From Flavobacteriales bacterium (lineage in GTDB: Bacteria > Bacteroidota > Bacteroidia > Flavobacteriales_D > Cryomorphaceae): a DNA stretch of 34,956 bases. Position 1 is the first letter of the stretch; each line of letters begins with the position of its first letter. A program made the translations under genes and the position numbers. Positions 1-7,377 of this stretch are shown piece after piece. Under the pieces are notes generated by a model. The model saw only the letters and a program-made list of their open reading frames with translations. It had not been told where the DNA came from and made no database searches. The DNA lies in contig JAKVAV010000015.1 of the NCBI GenBank assembly GCA_022448105.1, positions 11,641 to 46,596 of the forward strand, given 5' to 3'.

Positions 1-936
1 AACCGCCGCCTCCAGTTGCATGTCGCCCGCACTCACTAAACCAATTTTTTGAAGCTCATCACTGGTTTCATATTTTCCTTGATGAACACCGCCTCCTCGA
101 CATTGTGTGGCATTTATTAAAATGAGTCCCTTTTCAGACGCTTCTCTGAGTGCCTTGATAAACCAAGGATAGGTCATCGCGTTTCCGCTTCCGTAGGTTC
201 TAAGAATTACCACTTTGTTATTTTCTAAGCTCAGTGCGGCCCGAACTATTTCCTCAGATATGCCGGGAAATAATGTCAAAATAGCCACTTCATTGTCCAG
301 CTCAGTTTCGATTCTGAATGGACGGGCTAATGGTTTGTTGATAAACTGATGGTTGTATTTTATGGAAACTCCAGCTTCTGCCAAAAAGGGATAATTAGGC
401 GAAGCAAAAGCTTCAAAGTGCTCTGCATTGTACTTGAAGGTTCTATTACCTCTGTAAAGATGATATTCAAAGTAGATGCACACTTCGGGGACCATAGCTT
501 TTCCATTTCGGTAGTCACTGGCAATTTCGATAGCGGTGATCACATTTTCTTTTCCATCCGTTCTTACCACCCCGATGGGCAATTGTGAACCAGTGAGTAT
601 AACCGGTTTCGTCAAGTTGACGAACATAAAGCTGAGTGCGGCTGCGGTGAACGCCATTGTGTCACTTCCGTGGAGAATGACGAAGCCATCGTAATTTTCA
701 TAATTATCCAAAACCAACTTAGCTAGCCTTTGCCAATGTTCGAGCCCCATATTGCTGCTATCGAGAGGCTCTTTAAATGACAAGGCATCAATAGAGGCCG
801 AAAGATTTTTAAGTTCAGGAACTTGCTTTTCTAGATCACTGAAATCAAAAGGAGCGAGTAAATTAGTTTCATGGTCTTGAACCATACCAATTGTGCCTCC
901 TGTATATATGAGCAGTACTTTTCTATTCGAGTTCAC
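1..936 (-). CDS. ansA: Type I (cytoplasmic) L-asparaginase, C-terminus cut off by window edge
   Basis: Hydrolyses L-asparagine to aspartate and ammonia. The reading frame is open to the window edge; 312 codons are present, so roughly 30 C-terminal residues are missing compared with a usual length near 340. The N-terminal YTGGTIGM motif carries the two conserved threonines (T12 and T15), and the second catalytic block GSDTMAFTA lies near residue 90. No signal peptide is seen, which fits the cytoplasmic AnsA type rather than the periplasmic AnsB type. The only start in a sensible place is GTG at 936-934, giving MNSNRKVLLIYTGG; it lies inside the end of the TatD gene, a 14-base overlap that suggests translational coupling. 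The family is clear; the start is inferred. Confidence 0.9.
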   Translation of the reverse strand, partial: MNSNRKVLLIYTGGTIGMVQDHETNLLAPFDFSDLEKQVPELKNLSASIDALSFKEPLDSSNMGLEHWQRLAKLVLDNYENYDGFVILHGSDTMAFTAAALSFMFVNLTKPVILTGSQLPIGVVRTDGKENVITAIEIASDYRNGKAMVPEVCIYFEYHLYRGNRTFKYNAEHFEAFASPNYPFLAEAGVSIKYNHQFINKPLARPFRIETELDNEVAILTLFPGISEEIVRAALSLENNKVVILRTYGSGNAMTYPWFIKALREASEKGLILINATQCRGGGVHQGKYETSDELQKIGLVSAGDMQLEAAV

Positions 937-1705
937 TCAGATTAAATAGTTTTATAGCGTTGATGTTGGTGATGTCGGCAATCTCTCCGATCTCCATTTT
1001 AAAGATGGAGCTCAGTTTTTCTGCAACGATTTTCGTGTAAGCGGTTTCGTTACGCTTTCCGCGAAAAGGATGAGGGGTAAGGTATGGAGCGTCGGTTTCG
1101 AGCATAAGCCTCTCGGTTCCTATTTCAGTTAGCACCTTATCGAGTCCTGAATTTTTAAAGGTAGCCACTCCGCCAATTCCCAAATAGAAACCATTATAAC
1201 TCAGCGCTTTTTTGGCTTGTTCAACTGATCCCGAAAAGCAGTGAAAAACTCCTCGTAATTTGGACGTGTGAACTTCATCCAAGACATCGAAAATTTCCTG
1301 AAAGGAATCACGAGCATGAATGACGATCGGAAGATTGAGCTGCTTCGACCATTCTATTTGCTCCTTAAAAGCTTCGATTTGAATATCAAGGGTTGACTTG
1401 TCCCAGTAAAGATCGATACCGGTCTCCCCTACCGCAACGTACTTTCCTTTGATTAGTTCATCTTTAATGATTGCCAGCTCTTTTTGGAAATCGCTTTTAA
1501 CGGAGCAGGGGTGAAGCCCCATCATTCCCATGCATTGATGTGAATAGTCTTTAACAGTTTGTTTTAAACTGGCAATGCTCGCGCTGTCGATGTTGGGTAG
1601 GAGTGTCAAAGCAACTCCTTGATCTAGAGCTCGCTTCATGCATTCGTCTCGATCAGAGTCAAACTGCTCAAGGTACATGTGAGAATGAGTGTCGATAATT
1701 TTCAT
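923..1705 (-). CDS. TatD-family metal-dependent hydrolase (DNase)
   Basis: A 260-residue TIM-barrel metal hydrolase of the TatD family, whose members act as 3'-5' deoxyribonucleases. Metal ligands visible in order: H7 and H9 in DTHSHMYL, the glutamate of VGETGIDLYW, the histidine of IHARDSF, the histidine of FHCFSGS and the aspartate of LETDAPYL. I start at the ATG at 1705 because the family begins directly with the DTHSH strand; the frame stays open upstream to 1822, but that extension has no family likeness and runs through the divergent GT9 gene. The stop overlaps the GTG start of ansA. Family is certain; the exact substrate is not, and the yabD/ycfH/tatD paralogues cannot be told apart here. 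Confidence 0.93.
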   Translation of the reverse strand: MKIIDTHSHMYLEQFDSDRDECMKRALDQGVALTLLPNIDSASIASLKQTVKDYSHQCMGMMGLHPCSVKSDFQKELAIIKDELIKGKYVAVGETGIDLYWDKSTLDIQIEAFKEQIEWSKQLNLPIVIHARDSFQEIFDVLDEVHTSKLRGVFHCFSGSVEQAKKALSYNGFYLGIGGVATFKNSGLDKVLTEIGTERLMLETDAPYLTPHPFRGKRNETAYTKIVAEKLSSIFKMEIGEIADITNINAIKLFNLSELE

Positions 1706-1720
1706 AGAGATAGCTATGAG

Positions 1721-1749
1721 TTGCAAATGACGTAAATCGGTTACATTTG
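1721..1749 (+). promoter_or_regulatory. Bacteroidota-type promoter for the GT9 gene
   Basis: A -33-like TTG at 1721-1723, an 18-base spacer and a perfect -7 box TACATTTG (TAnnTTTG) at 1742-1749. The expected start of transcription leaves a leader of only about 13 bases before the TTG start codon at 1767. Confidence 0.6.
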
Positions 1750-1766
1750 AAAAAATCGAATATTCC

Positions 1767-2750
1767 TTGACGAAAGTCCTCATCATCCGATTCAGCTCTA
1801 TTGGAGATATTGTCCTCACCACTCCGGTGATTAGAAATCTCTACCACCAGATGCACGATGGAGTGGAGATACACTATCTCACAAAGAATTCTTTCAAATC
1901 TTTGCTCGAGCCTAATCCATACCTAAGTATGGTTTATGGGATTGATAAAAGCACGAATGAGGTACTAGGTGAGCTCAAAGATGAGCGCTATGACTATGTG
2001 ATAGACTTGCATGTCAATCTACGCTCTATGAATGTTAAACGATCCTTGAAAATGCTTTCTTTCGAATTTAACAAGTGCAATTTTCAGAAATGGATCCTTG
2101 TGAATTTCGGGCTAAATAGAATGCCGAAAGTTCATGTTGTTGATCGCTACATGGAAACCTTGAAAGCTTTTCAGATAGAGAATGATAACAAGGGACTAGA
2201 CTATTTCTTCCATGATAATGAACGCCCCGTTCTTCCTAAAGGCTACGAGGACGAATACATCGTTATTGTTATCGGTGCAGCGCATTTCAACAAAAAGCCA
2301 AGGGTGGAGCAATACATTGAGTTATGCCAAAAAATTAGACGCAAAATTGTTTTGGTTGGAGGTTCTTCGGAAGCAAAAGATGGTGAGAGAATAGCCAATG
2401 AATGCGGCTCAAAAGTTTGGAGTTTTGCGGGAAAAACGTCGCTTGATGGCTCAGCGGCGCTCTTACGTGATGCTCAGCTCGTGATCACTCCCGATACTGG
2501 AATGATGCATATTGCCGCAGCCTTAAAGAAGCCAATAATTTCTTTGTGGGGATGTACCGTGCCAGATTTTGGTATGTACCCTTATCAAAACAATAACCTC
2601 GATGTTCGCATCGAAGCCAGTCATCTTAAAAAGAGGCCTTGTTCAAAATTGGGAGATAAATGCAAATATAAGGGTCGGTGCATTGATGAATTGCCTCTCC
2701 AAAGAGTGGTGGACATCGCTAATTCTCAAAAAGAGCCTTCAGTTCGGTAG
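1767..2750 (+). CDS. Glycosyltransferase family 9 (ADP-heptosyltransferase-like)
   Basis: A 327-residue protein of the heptosyltransferase family, which adds sugars to the lipopolysaccharide core at the inner face of the cytoplasmic membrane. The N-terminus (KVLIIRFSSIGDIVLTTPVI) is the classic GT9 acceptor-side start. The C-terminal nucleotide-sugar half shows the FAGKTSLDG and PDTGMMHIAAAL blocks, followed by SLWGCTVP. The start is TTG at 1767: an in-frame TGA lies at 1728-1730 and there is no ATG between it and the conserved N-terminus. A well-spaced Bacteroidota promoter precedes it. The last 32 bases overlap the convergent thioesterase gene. The sugar donor and acceptor cannot be read from sequence. 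kdsB about 3 kb away belongs to the same LPS-core theme. Confidence 0.9.
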   Translation: MTKVLIIRFSSIGDIVLTTPVIRNLYHQMHDGVEIHYLTKNSFKSLLEPNPYLSMVYGIDKSTNEVLGELKDERYDYVIDLHVNLRSMNVKRSLKMLSFEFNKCNFQKWILVNFGLNRMPKVHVVDRYMETLKAFQIENDNKGLDYFFHDNERPVLPKGYEDEYIVIVIGAAHFNKKPRVEQYIELCQKIRRKIVLVGGSSEAKDGERIANECGSKVWSFAGKTSLDGSAALLRDAQLVITPDTGMMHIAAALKKPIISLWGCTVPDFGMYPYQNNNLDVRIEASHLKKRPCSKLGDKCKYKGRCIDELPLQRVVDIANSQKEPSVR

Positions 2751-3234
2751 CGTCTTTTGGATCCATTTTCTTGGCGAGTATTAAACCGAGCTGCCTTCTT
2801 CTTAAGGCTCCTTCGTATCTCTCTTTTTCGAGATCTGTATCCGGTACTAAATCGGGAACTTGAATTGGCTGCCCCACTTGATCTACGGCTACAAAGGTGT
2901 AGATCGCTTCATTGCATTTAGTGCGCTTTCCGGTGCGATGATTCTCAACATATACATCTAAAAACACCTCCATTGATGAGCCAAATGAACGAGAAACTTT
3001 CGATTCGATAGTGACGACGTCACCAAGTTTGATTGCTCTATTAAAAGACACATTATTTACCGCTGCTGTGACCACTACTCTTCTGCAATGTCTTTGAGCT
3101 GAGATGGCTGCTCCAATATCCATCCAATTAAGCAATTGCCCTCCCATAAGATTACCTAGAGTATTGGTGTCGTTGGGTAAAATGATTTTAGAGGTGGTAG
3201 CGAATGTCTCGCTGGCAAATTTCTTTTCTCTCAT
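2719..3234 (-). CDS. Acyl-CoA thioesterase, hotdog fold (YciA-like)
   Basis: A 171-residue acyl-CoA thioesterase that would hydrolyse acyl-CoA to free acid and CoA in the cytoplasm. The block NDTNTLGNLMGGQLLNWMD (about residues 19-37) matches the YciA/BFIT hotdog helix with its conserved N, GG and catalytic D; the second half carries the beta-strands with SKVSRSFGSSMEV and the usual family ending. I start at ATG 3234 (MREKKFASETF) although the frame stays open to 3297, because a TAnnTTTG box at 3254-3261 lies between the candidates and would put the transcript start downstream of the longer ones. Convergent with and overlapping the GT9 gene by 32 bases. Acyl chain preference is unknown. Confidence 0.9.
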   Translation of the reverse strand: MREKKFASETFATTSKIILPNDTNTLGNLMGGQLLNWMDIGAAISAQRHCRRVVVTAAVNNVSFNRAIKLGDVVTIESKVSRSFGSSMEVFLDVYVENHRTGKRTKCNEAIYTFVAVDQVGQPIQVPDLVPDTDLEKERYEGALRRRQLGLILAKKMDPKDATELKALFEN

Positions 3235-3253
3235 TTCGGGTGGTTTCCGGCCG

Positions 3254-3261
3254 CAAAGATA
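3254..3261 (-). promoter_or_regulatory. -7 box (TAnnTTTG) for the thioesterase gene
   Basis: TATCTTTG on the minus strand, about 20 bases before the ATG at 3234. No good -33 TTG was found at the usual spacing. It decides the start codon of the gene. Confidence 0.5.
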
Positions 3262-3281
3262 CCTCATAGTTTCGATGTTCT

Positions 3282-3289
3282 TACCTTTG
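3282..3289 (+). promoter_or_regulatory. -7 box (TAnnTTTG) for the hemJ-like gene
   Basis: TACCTTTG, nine bases before the ATG at 3299, predicting a leader of only a few bases. It is back-to-back with the thioesterase box 20 bases away. No clear -33 TTG. Confidence 0.5.
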
Positions 3290-3298
3290 CCTGACAAG

Positions 3299-3832
3299 AT
3301 GGAGTACCTAACTGCAAAGTCTCTTCACATCGTGTTCATGGTTGCATGGTTTGCGGGCTTGTTCTATATACCTAGGCTTTTCATCTACCAAACTGAGGCG
3401 AATCTTCGCCAGCAACCCGAAAAAAAAGCGGTCATAGATCAATTAAAGCTAATGGCTAATCGCTTGTGGTATATTATTACTTGGCCTGGTTTCGTATTGA
3501 CAGTGGTATTCGCAATATGGCTTTTGATTCTCAATCCAGGTTATCTTTCTCAGCCTTGGATGCATGTCAAGCTAGTATTCGTTTCGTTGCTAATTGCCTA
3601 CCATTTATCGCTGCACTGGTTGTACCGAAAACTTCAGAGGGACCAATATCCAATGACCAGCACTCAGCTAAGGTTTTATAATGAGACAGCAACAATTTTG
3701 CTTTTTGCAATTGTCTTCACCGCCACATTCAAAAATACCATGAGCGGGATTTATGGGATTTTAGGAATTATAAGTCTAGGAGTGCTGCTAAGTCTTGGAA
3801 TTATGCTCTACAAGAAGTTCAGGAAAAACTAG
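3299..3832 (+). CDS. hemJ: HemJ-like protoporphyrinogen oxidase (CopD/UPF0093 membrane protein)
   Basis: A 177-residue integral membrane protein. The N-terminus, with the histidine of KSLHIVF followed by WFAGLFYIPRLFIY, is the hallmark of the HemJ/UPF0093 family, which oxidises protoporphyrinogen IX to protoporphyrin IX in haem synthesis. Four to five hydrophobic segments follow: near residues 6-26, 55-78, 88-110, 127-145 and 150-170. I start at ATG 3299; the open frame upstream to 3104 is only the shadow of the thioesterase, and a -7 box sits just before 3299. Its TAG stop shares the CTAG tetranucleotide at 3829-3832 with the stop of the facing gene. The family call is strong; the enzymatic role rests on family knowledge. 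Confidence 0.85.
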   Translation: MEYLTAKSLHIVFMVAWFAGLFYIPRLFIYQTEANLRQQPEKKAVIDQLKLMANRLWYIITWPGFVLTVVFAIWLLILNPGYLSQPWMHVKLVFVSLLIAYHLSLHWLYRKLQRDQYPMTSTQLRFYNETATILLFAIVFTATFKNTMSGIYGILGIISLGVLLSLGIMLYKKFRKN

Positions 3833-4215
3833 CTTTGAATTTTGTTTTTAAGCCATTTACGGGCTTCCTCGTCCGTTTTAAAAATTTCGGTAGGCCTTTG
3901 CGGCTTGTTGTAACGCACAAAAAAGTTGGCCGTCATATGATGTTGGTAGTCTTTAACTACGATCGCATCGGCAATGATTTGTTTCGTTACGTTTCCGGCA
4001 GATACTTTTTCCCTGGCTTCCTGACTAAGTGAGGCCTGCTTACCCGCGGTCACCAGAAGCCCTTTTGCACCAGCAAAGTTTTGATGAATGTTTTCGAATA
4101 TCTCATCGACCTCATCAGCTTCTACGACACAATTGGACATGATGTGGAGCTCTACGATCTCGTCATCATCGATATCCAACCAGCAATTACTCAGCTCTAT
4201 TTTTGCATCAGCCAT
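3829..4215 (-). CDS. STAS/SEC14-like domain protein (DUF7793 type)
   Basis: A 128-residue soluble protein of unknown function. Its fold-family likeness is recognisable: alternating strands and helices ending in ANFFVRYNKPQRPTEIF and then TDEEARKWL, the pattern of the small STAS/SEC14-like proteins in which a NFF...NKP segment precedes a TDEEEALAWL helix. I start at ATG 4215 (MADAKIEL), two bases after the stop of the upstream HU/SPOR gene; a possible ATG at 4245 would overlap that gene by 28 bases. The tight spacing puts it in the kdsB-HU/SPOR-this-gene transcription unit. It has no transmembrane segment or catalytic motif. Function is not known. Confidence 0.75.
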   Translation of the reverse strand: MADAKIELSNCWLDIDDDEIVELHIMSNCVVEADEVDEIFENIHQNFAGAKGLLVTAGKQASLSQEAREKVSAGNVTKQIIADAIVVKDYQHHMTANFFVRYNKPQRPTEIFKTDEEARKWLKNKIQS

Positions 4216-4217
4216 TT

Positions 4218-5300
4218 TCAAGAGACTTTTTTCTTCAGCAACCAAGCATTAGGAAAGGTACCACTATCTCTGGTTTGACGCAAGTTTTTCAGCGCCTCAC
4301 CATAATCATGGAAGCTCTCAACTTTCACTCTGTATAAGCCCTTGTGAATGTCGAGAACTCCAGCATTGTAACCTCTCGTCTTTAATCTTTTAACGAAAGT
4401 GAAGGCGTTTTCTTTTTCACCAAAGCATCCACCAATTATATGATACAATCCTGAAATGGTGATTCCCTCATCTGCGACCGCCTCTTTGGGTAGCTCATTC
4501 AGATTTACCCAAACACCGAGTGAATCAACTTTATTTAATTCAAAGTCGAACGGAAAAACGGCTGTATTTTTAGGAAAGTTTGTCGTTTCACTTTCAATCT
4601 CTTCAAAGGAGGGTGCTTTGCTGCGTTCTGTGTAGGATGAAGCCGCTTGCGAAGAAGGAAATAGGTCGGCGACATTCAGTTCTGTTGGACTTTTAAAGTC
4701 TGTCGTCATTCCCAAATATAGGCTCATAGCCACAAAGGGCAGAAGTGTCGCCGCTGCGACCCAGTAGATTCCGTTTTGCGAATTGTCATCCGAAATTGGA
4801 ATAACCACATCATCATCTTCTTCATGATACTCCTGCTGGAGAGTTTGTTCTGAAGCCAAAACTGATTCTTGGGCTGCTACTTGAACAATGGGGGGTAATT
4901 CAAAAGATTCAAAACCAAATGAACCCCTTAAATAGTTGATTGATTTGTCGGGCGAGAATCTCAGTTGCTCATTTTTGTCAATGAAAAGAACACCGACTTT
5001 TTTTAGTTCGATTCTTCCTTTCTGTTTTAAGTTTCCAAGGTAATTCTCTATCGTCTCGTGTAGTAGTGCATCCGCCTCTTGAATGGAGATGTTATTGCGG
5101 TTTGAAATGGTTTGGCTTAAAAGACCATCATTTTTGCTTAAATTCTTATTAAAGCGGAGCTCTTTTGTAGCTGGATGGGCCACACCTTCGGAAAAGTATG
5201 CTGGTTTATAATTAGTTACGAATCCACCGAGTTGTGGTAGGATCACGCAGTCGTAATCATAGAGCAGCTCAGAAATATATGTGTCCAGCTGAATGGTCAT
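4218..5300 (-). CDS. HU-like (CCDC81-type) and SPOR-domain membrane protein
   Basis: A 360-residue single-pass membrane protein. Residues 1-135 resemble the paired HU/IHF-like modules of Bacteroidota SPOR proteins: ISELLYDYDCVILPQLGGFV, then a helical part and a short strand region with GRIELKKVGVLF. Residues 140-175 are acidic and probably disordered. A hydrophobic segment at about 178-197 is followed by a low-complexity linker (about 200-280). The C-terminus (about 284-357, from LYHIIGGCFGEKENA) is a SPOR domain, a module that binds glycan strands stripped of peptide at division sites. The predicted layout is cytoplasmic N-terminus and periplasmic SPOR domain. It lies 36 bases after kdsB and 2 bases before the STAS-like gene. 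Confidence 0.85.
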   Translation of the reverse strand: MTIQLDTYISELLYDYDCVILPQLGGFVTNYKPAYFSEGVAHPATKELRFNKNLSKNDGLLSQTISNRNNISIQEADALLHETIENYLGNLKQKGRIELKKVGVLFIDKNEQLRFSPDKSINYLRGSFGFESFELPPIVQVAAQESVLASEQTLQQEYHEEDDDVVIPISDDNSQNGIYWVAAATLLPFVAMSLYLGMTTDFKSPTELNVADLFPSSQAASSYTERSKAPSFEEIESETTNFPKNTAVFPFDFELNKVDSLGVWVNLNELPKEAVADEGITISGLYHIIGGCFGEKENAFTFVKRLKTRGYNAGVLDIHKGLYRVKVESFHDYGEALKNLRQTRDSGTFPNAWLLKKKVS

Positions 5301-5336
5301 TTAATTAATTCGAAAGTACATTTTCCGAATTCACGG

Positions 5337-6068
5337 TCAAAGAAAATACCGTTTTTCAATTACTAACAAATCTTCTTTGGTGTCTACAGAGTCGGCTCTC
5401 TGATCGGTAACAGCTGTATAAATACTCATCCCGTTTTCTAGCCACCTCAATTGCTCTAAACTTTCAAATTTTTCCAAATTACTTTCCAGTAGGTGCTCTG
5501 TTTTTCTCAGTGCTTCTGAGGTAAAGCCATAAATTCCCAGGTGTATAAAATGATTTTTTGGGCTTGTAGTTCTTTCGTTTCTCACGTGGGGGATTGGACT
5601 TCTTGAAAAATACAAAGCCTTCCCATTTAGCGCTTTTACCACCTTAACTCGATTGGGGTTTTCAACCTCCTCCCAGTTCAGCGCTGGACTTATTAAAGTG
5701 GCTATCTCACCCCCGCTGTTCTTTAATAAGTCAATCAAACTATTAATTTGTCGAGGATCGATCAATGGCTCGTCTCCCTGAACATTCACCACAAAATCAA
5801 AATGTACCTTCCATTTAGAAAGAGCCACTCGGCATCTTTCGGTTCCATTTTCGATTTCGCTTGACGTCATCACAAAATCGCCTCCGAAGGATTTAACACA
5901 TTGTGCTATTCTTTCGTCATCAGTGGCCACAACAACTTTAGTTAAATTGGATTTGAGGCACTGCTCATAAACCCTCTGAATCATTGGTTTCCCCCCAATT
6001 AGGGCGAGTGGTTTACCCGGGAAACGGGTTGAGCCATATCTAGAAGGAATAATGCCGACAGCGTTCAT
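5337..6068 (-). CDS. kdsB: 3-deoxy-manno-octulosonate cytidylyltransferase (CMP-Kdo synthetase)
   Basis: Activates Kdo with CTP to CMP-Kdo, the donor for the first inner-core step of lipopolysaccharide. The 243-residue length is typical. Family blocks: IIPSRYGSTRFPGKPL (residues 6-21, nucleotide binding), VVATDDERI, VNVQGDEPLI near residue 95 (metal and CTP site), YFSRSPIPHVR and LGIYGF. Soluble and cytoplasmic. It heads a minus-strand unit with the HU/SPOR and STAS/SEC14-like genes. A -7 box on its strand lies at 6113-6120, inside the first codons of the divergent dprA gene. The call is firm. Confidence 0.96.
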   Translation of the reverse strand: MNAVGIIPSRYGSTRFPGKPLALIGGKPMIQRVYEQCLKSNLTKVVVATDDERIAQCVKSFGGDFVMTSSEIENGTERCRVALSKWKVHFDFVVNVQGDEPLIDPRQINSLIDLLKNSGGEIATLISPALNWEEVENPNRVKVVKALNGKALYFSRSPIPHVRNERTTSPKNHFIHLGIYGFTSEALRKTEHLLESNLEKFESLEQLRWLENGMSIYTAVTDQRADSVDTKEDLLVIEKRYFL

Positions 6069-6108
6069 TTTAGAATGATTATTTTCGGCTTTGAAGCAAC
6101 CAAAACCA

Positions 6109-7227
6109 ATGGCAAATATACCGGTAAATAAAGACGAAATATTTTACCGCTTGGCATTGAGTGAGGTGGATCATGTGGGTGTCAAAACAGCCAAGAAATT
6201 GATCAACCATTTTGGATCTTCTCAGGAGGTATTCAATCTGAGCACCAGAGAACTTATGCAGGTTCAAGGAATGGTTCTACATAGAGCTGTTTCCATTTCC
6301 ACTTTTGCTGGGTGGGAGAGGGTTGAAAAAGAGCTCAATTACGCGGAGGACAATAACATTGAGGTAGTTTCATTTACAGAAAAAAATTATCCAAATCGAC
6401 TCAAGCATTGTGAGGATGGTCCTTTAGTTTTATTTAAGAAAGGGGCCGCTGATCTCTCCGCTGGTCGAATGCTCAGCATAGTTGGTACAAGGCGCATCAC
6501 TGAATATGGCAGAGCAATGACCAGAAAGCTTGTGGAGAGTTTGGTGCCTTACAATGTTACCGTGGTCAGCGGTCTTGCCTATGGAGTGGACATAGAGGCC
6601 CACAAGGCTTGTATAGATTTTGGAGTGCCGACGATTGGTGTACTAGGGCATGGTTTGGATAAGATTTATCCTTCCTCACATACGCGAGTGGCCAATGATA
6701 TGGTCTCTGGTTCGGGGGCCCTACTGACCGAATTTCTCACGGGGACTAAGCCAGATAGAGAAAATTTTCCCCAACGCAACCGAATCGTTGCTGGAATGTG
6801 TGACGCTACTTTGGTAATAGAGTCAGCATCCAGAGGAGGTTCTATGATCACAGCAGAATTGGCCAATAATTACCATCGCGATGTTTTTGCCATTCCAGGA
6901 AGAGTGGGTGATAAAAGATCGGAAGGGTGTAATAAACTCATTAAAGGTCACAAGGCGGCCTTGTTTGAATCTGTTAAAGATCTCGAATATATTATGGGCT
7001 GGACTCTTCCACAAGAATCAAAACCCATTCAGAGGAAAATCTTCGTTGACTTAAGCCCAGAAGAGGAGACCATCCTCGCGTTCCTTCGCGAGAAAGGTAA
7101 AATACAAATTGACGAGTTGAGCCTTCAATTAAAAGTTCCCGTGAGCATGTCGATGGTTCATCTACTGAATTTGGAGCTTAGCGGATTGGTTCGGAGTCTT
7201 CCGGGGAAAATTTACGAAGCTTCTTAG
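6109..7227 (+). CDS. dprA: DNA-processing protein DprA (Smf)
   Basis: DprA binds incoming single-stranded DNA and loads RecA during natural transformation. Domains in order in this 372-residue protein: an N-terminal helix-hairpin-helix/SAM-like part (about 10-65, VGVKTAKKLINHFGS); the Rossmann-like DprA core (about 105-300) with SIVGTRRITEYG, VVSGLAYGVDIEAH, the basic block FPQRNRIVAG and SRGGSMITAELA; and a C-terminal winged-helix domain (about 315-372, from EEETILAFLREKG). ATG 6109 is preferred; an in-frame TTG at 6091 would add six residues. A -7-like TATTTTCG with one mismatch lies at 6079-6086. Its presence suggests competence or DNA uptake but does not prove it. Confidence 0.95.
   Translation: MANIPVNKDEIFYRLALSEVDHVGVKTAKKLINHFGSSQEVFNLSTRELMQVQGMVLHRAVSISTFAGWERVEKELNYAEDNNIEVVSFTEKNYPNRLKHCEDGPLVLFKKGAADLSAGRMLSIVGTRRITEYGRAMTRKLVESLVPYNVTVVSGLAYGVDIEAHKACIDFGVPTIGVLGHGLDKIYPSSHTRVANDMVSGSGALLTEFLTGTKPDRENFPQRNRIVAGMCDATLVIESASRGGSMITAELANNYHRDVFAIPGRVGDKRSEGCNKLIKGHKAALFESVKDLEYIMGWTLPQESKPIQRKIFVDLSPEEETILAFLREKGKIQIDELSLQLKVPVSMSMVHLLNLELSGLVRSLPGKIYEAS
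6113..6120 (-). promoter_or_regulatory. Possible -7 box (TAnnTTTG) for kdsB
   Basis: TATATTTG on the minus strand, about 45 bases before the kdsB ATG. It overlaps codons 2-4 of dprA, so the two divergent genes would share control sequence. No -33 TTG was found at usual spacing. Confidence 0.35.
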
Positions 7228-7341
7228 TTGCCAAAGTGTTTTATCTACACTATGTGTGGATGGGTTAATCTTCAGTATTACAATGGTTTAACTGGTGGGT
7301 TTAAGGTGTTTGAATGAAGTAGTTCCGACTTGAAAAAACCC

Positions 7342-7349
7342 TACATTTG
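7342..7349 (+). promoter_or_regulatory. -7 box (TAnnTTTG) for gdhA
   Basis: TACATTTG in the 150-base gap before gdhA, 28 bases before the ATG, predicting a leader of roughly 24 bases. No TTG lies at the standard -33 distance. The rest of the gap (7228-7377) holds only a weak hairpin. Confidence 0.55.
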
Positions 7350-7377
7350 CAGCGGAATTTTTTAACGCTAGAAACCT

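Noticed and set aside
349-588. Plus-strand open frame inside ansA
   Set aside because: It is a shadow of the conserved asparaginase frame on the opposite strand.
7243-7261. Hairpin ATCTACAC/GTGTGGAT after dprA as a terminator
   Set aside because: The eight-pair stem has a G-U pair and a three-base loop, and no T tract follows, so it does not meet the usual terminator pattern.
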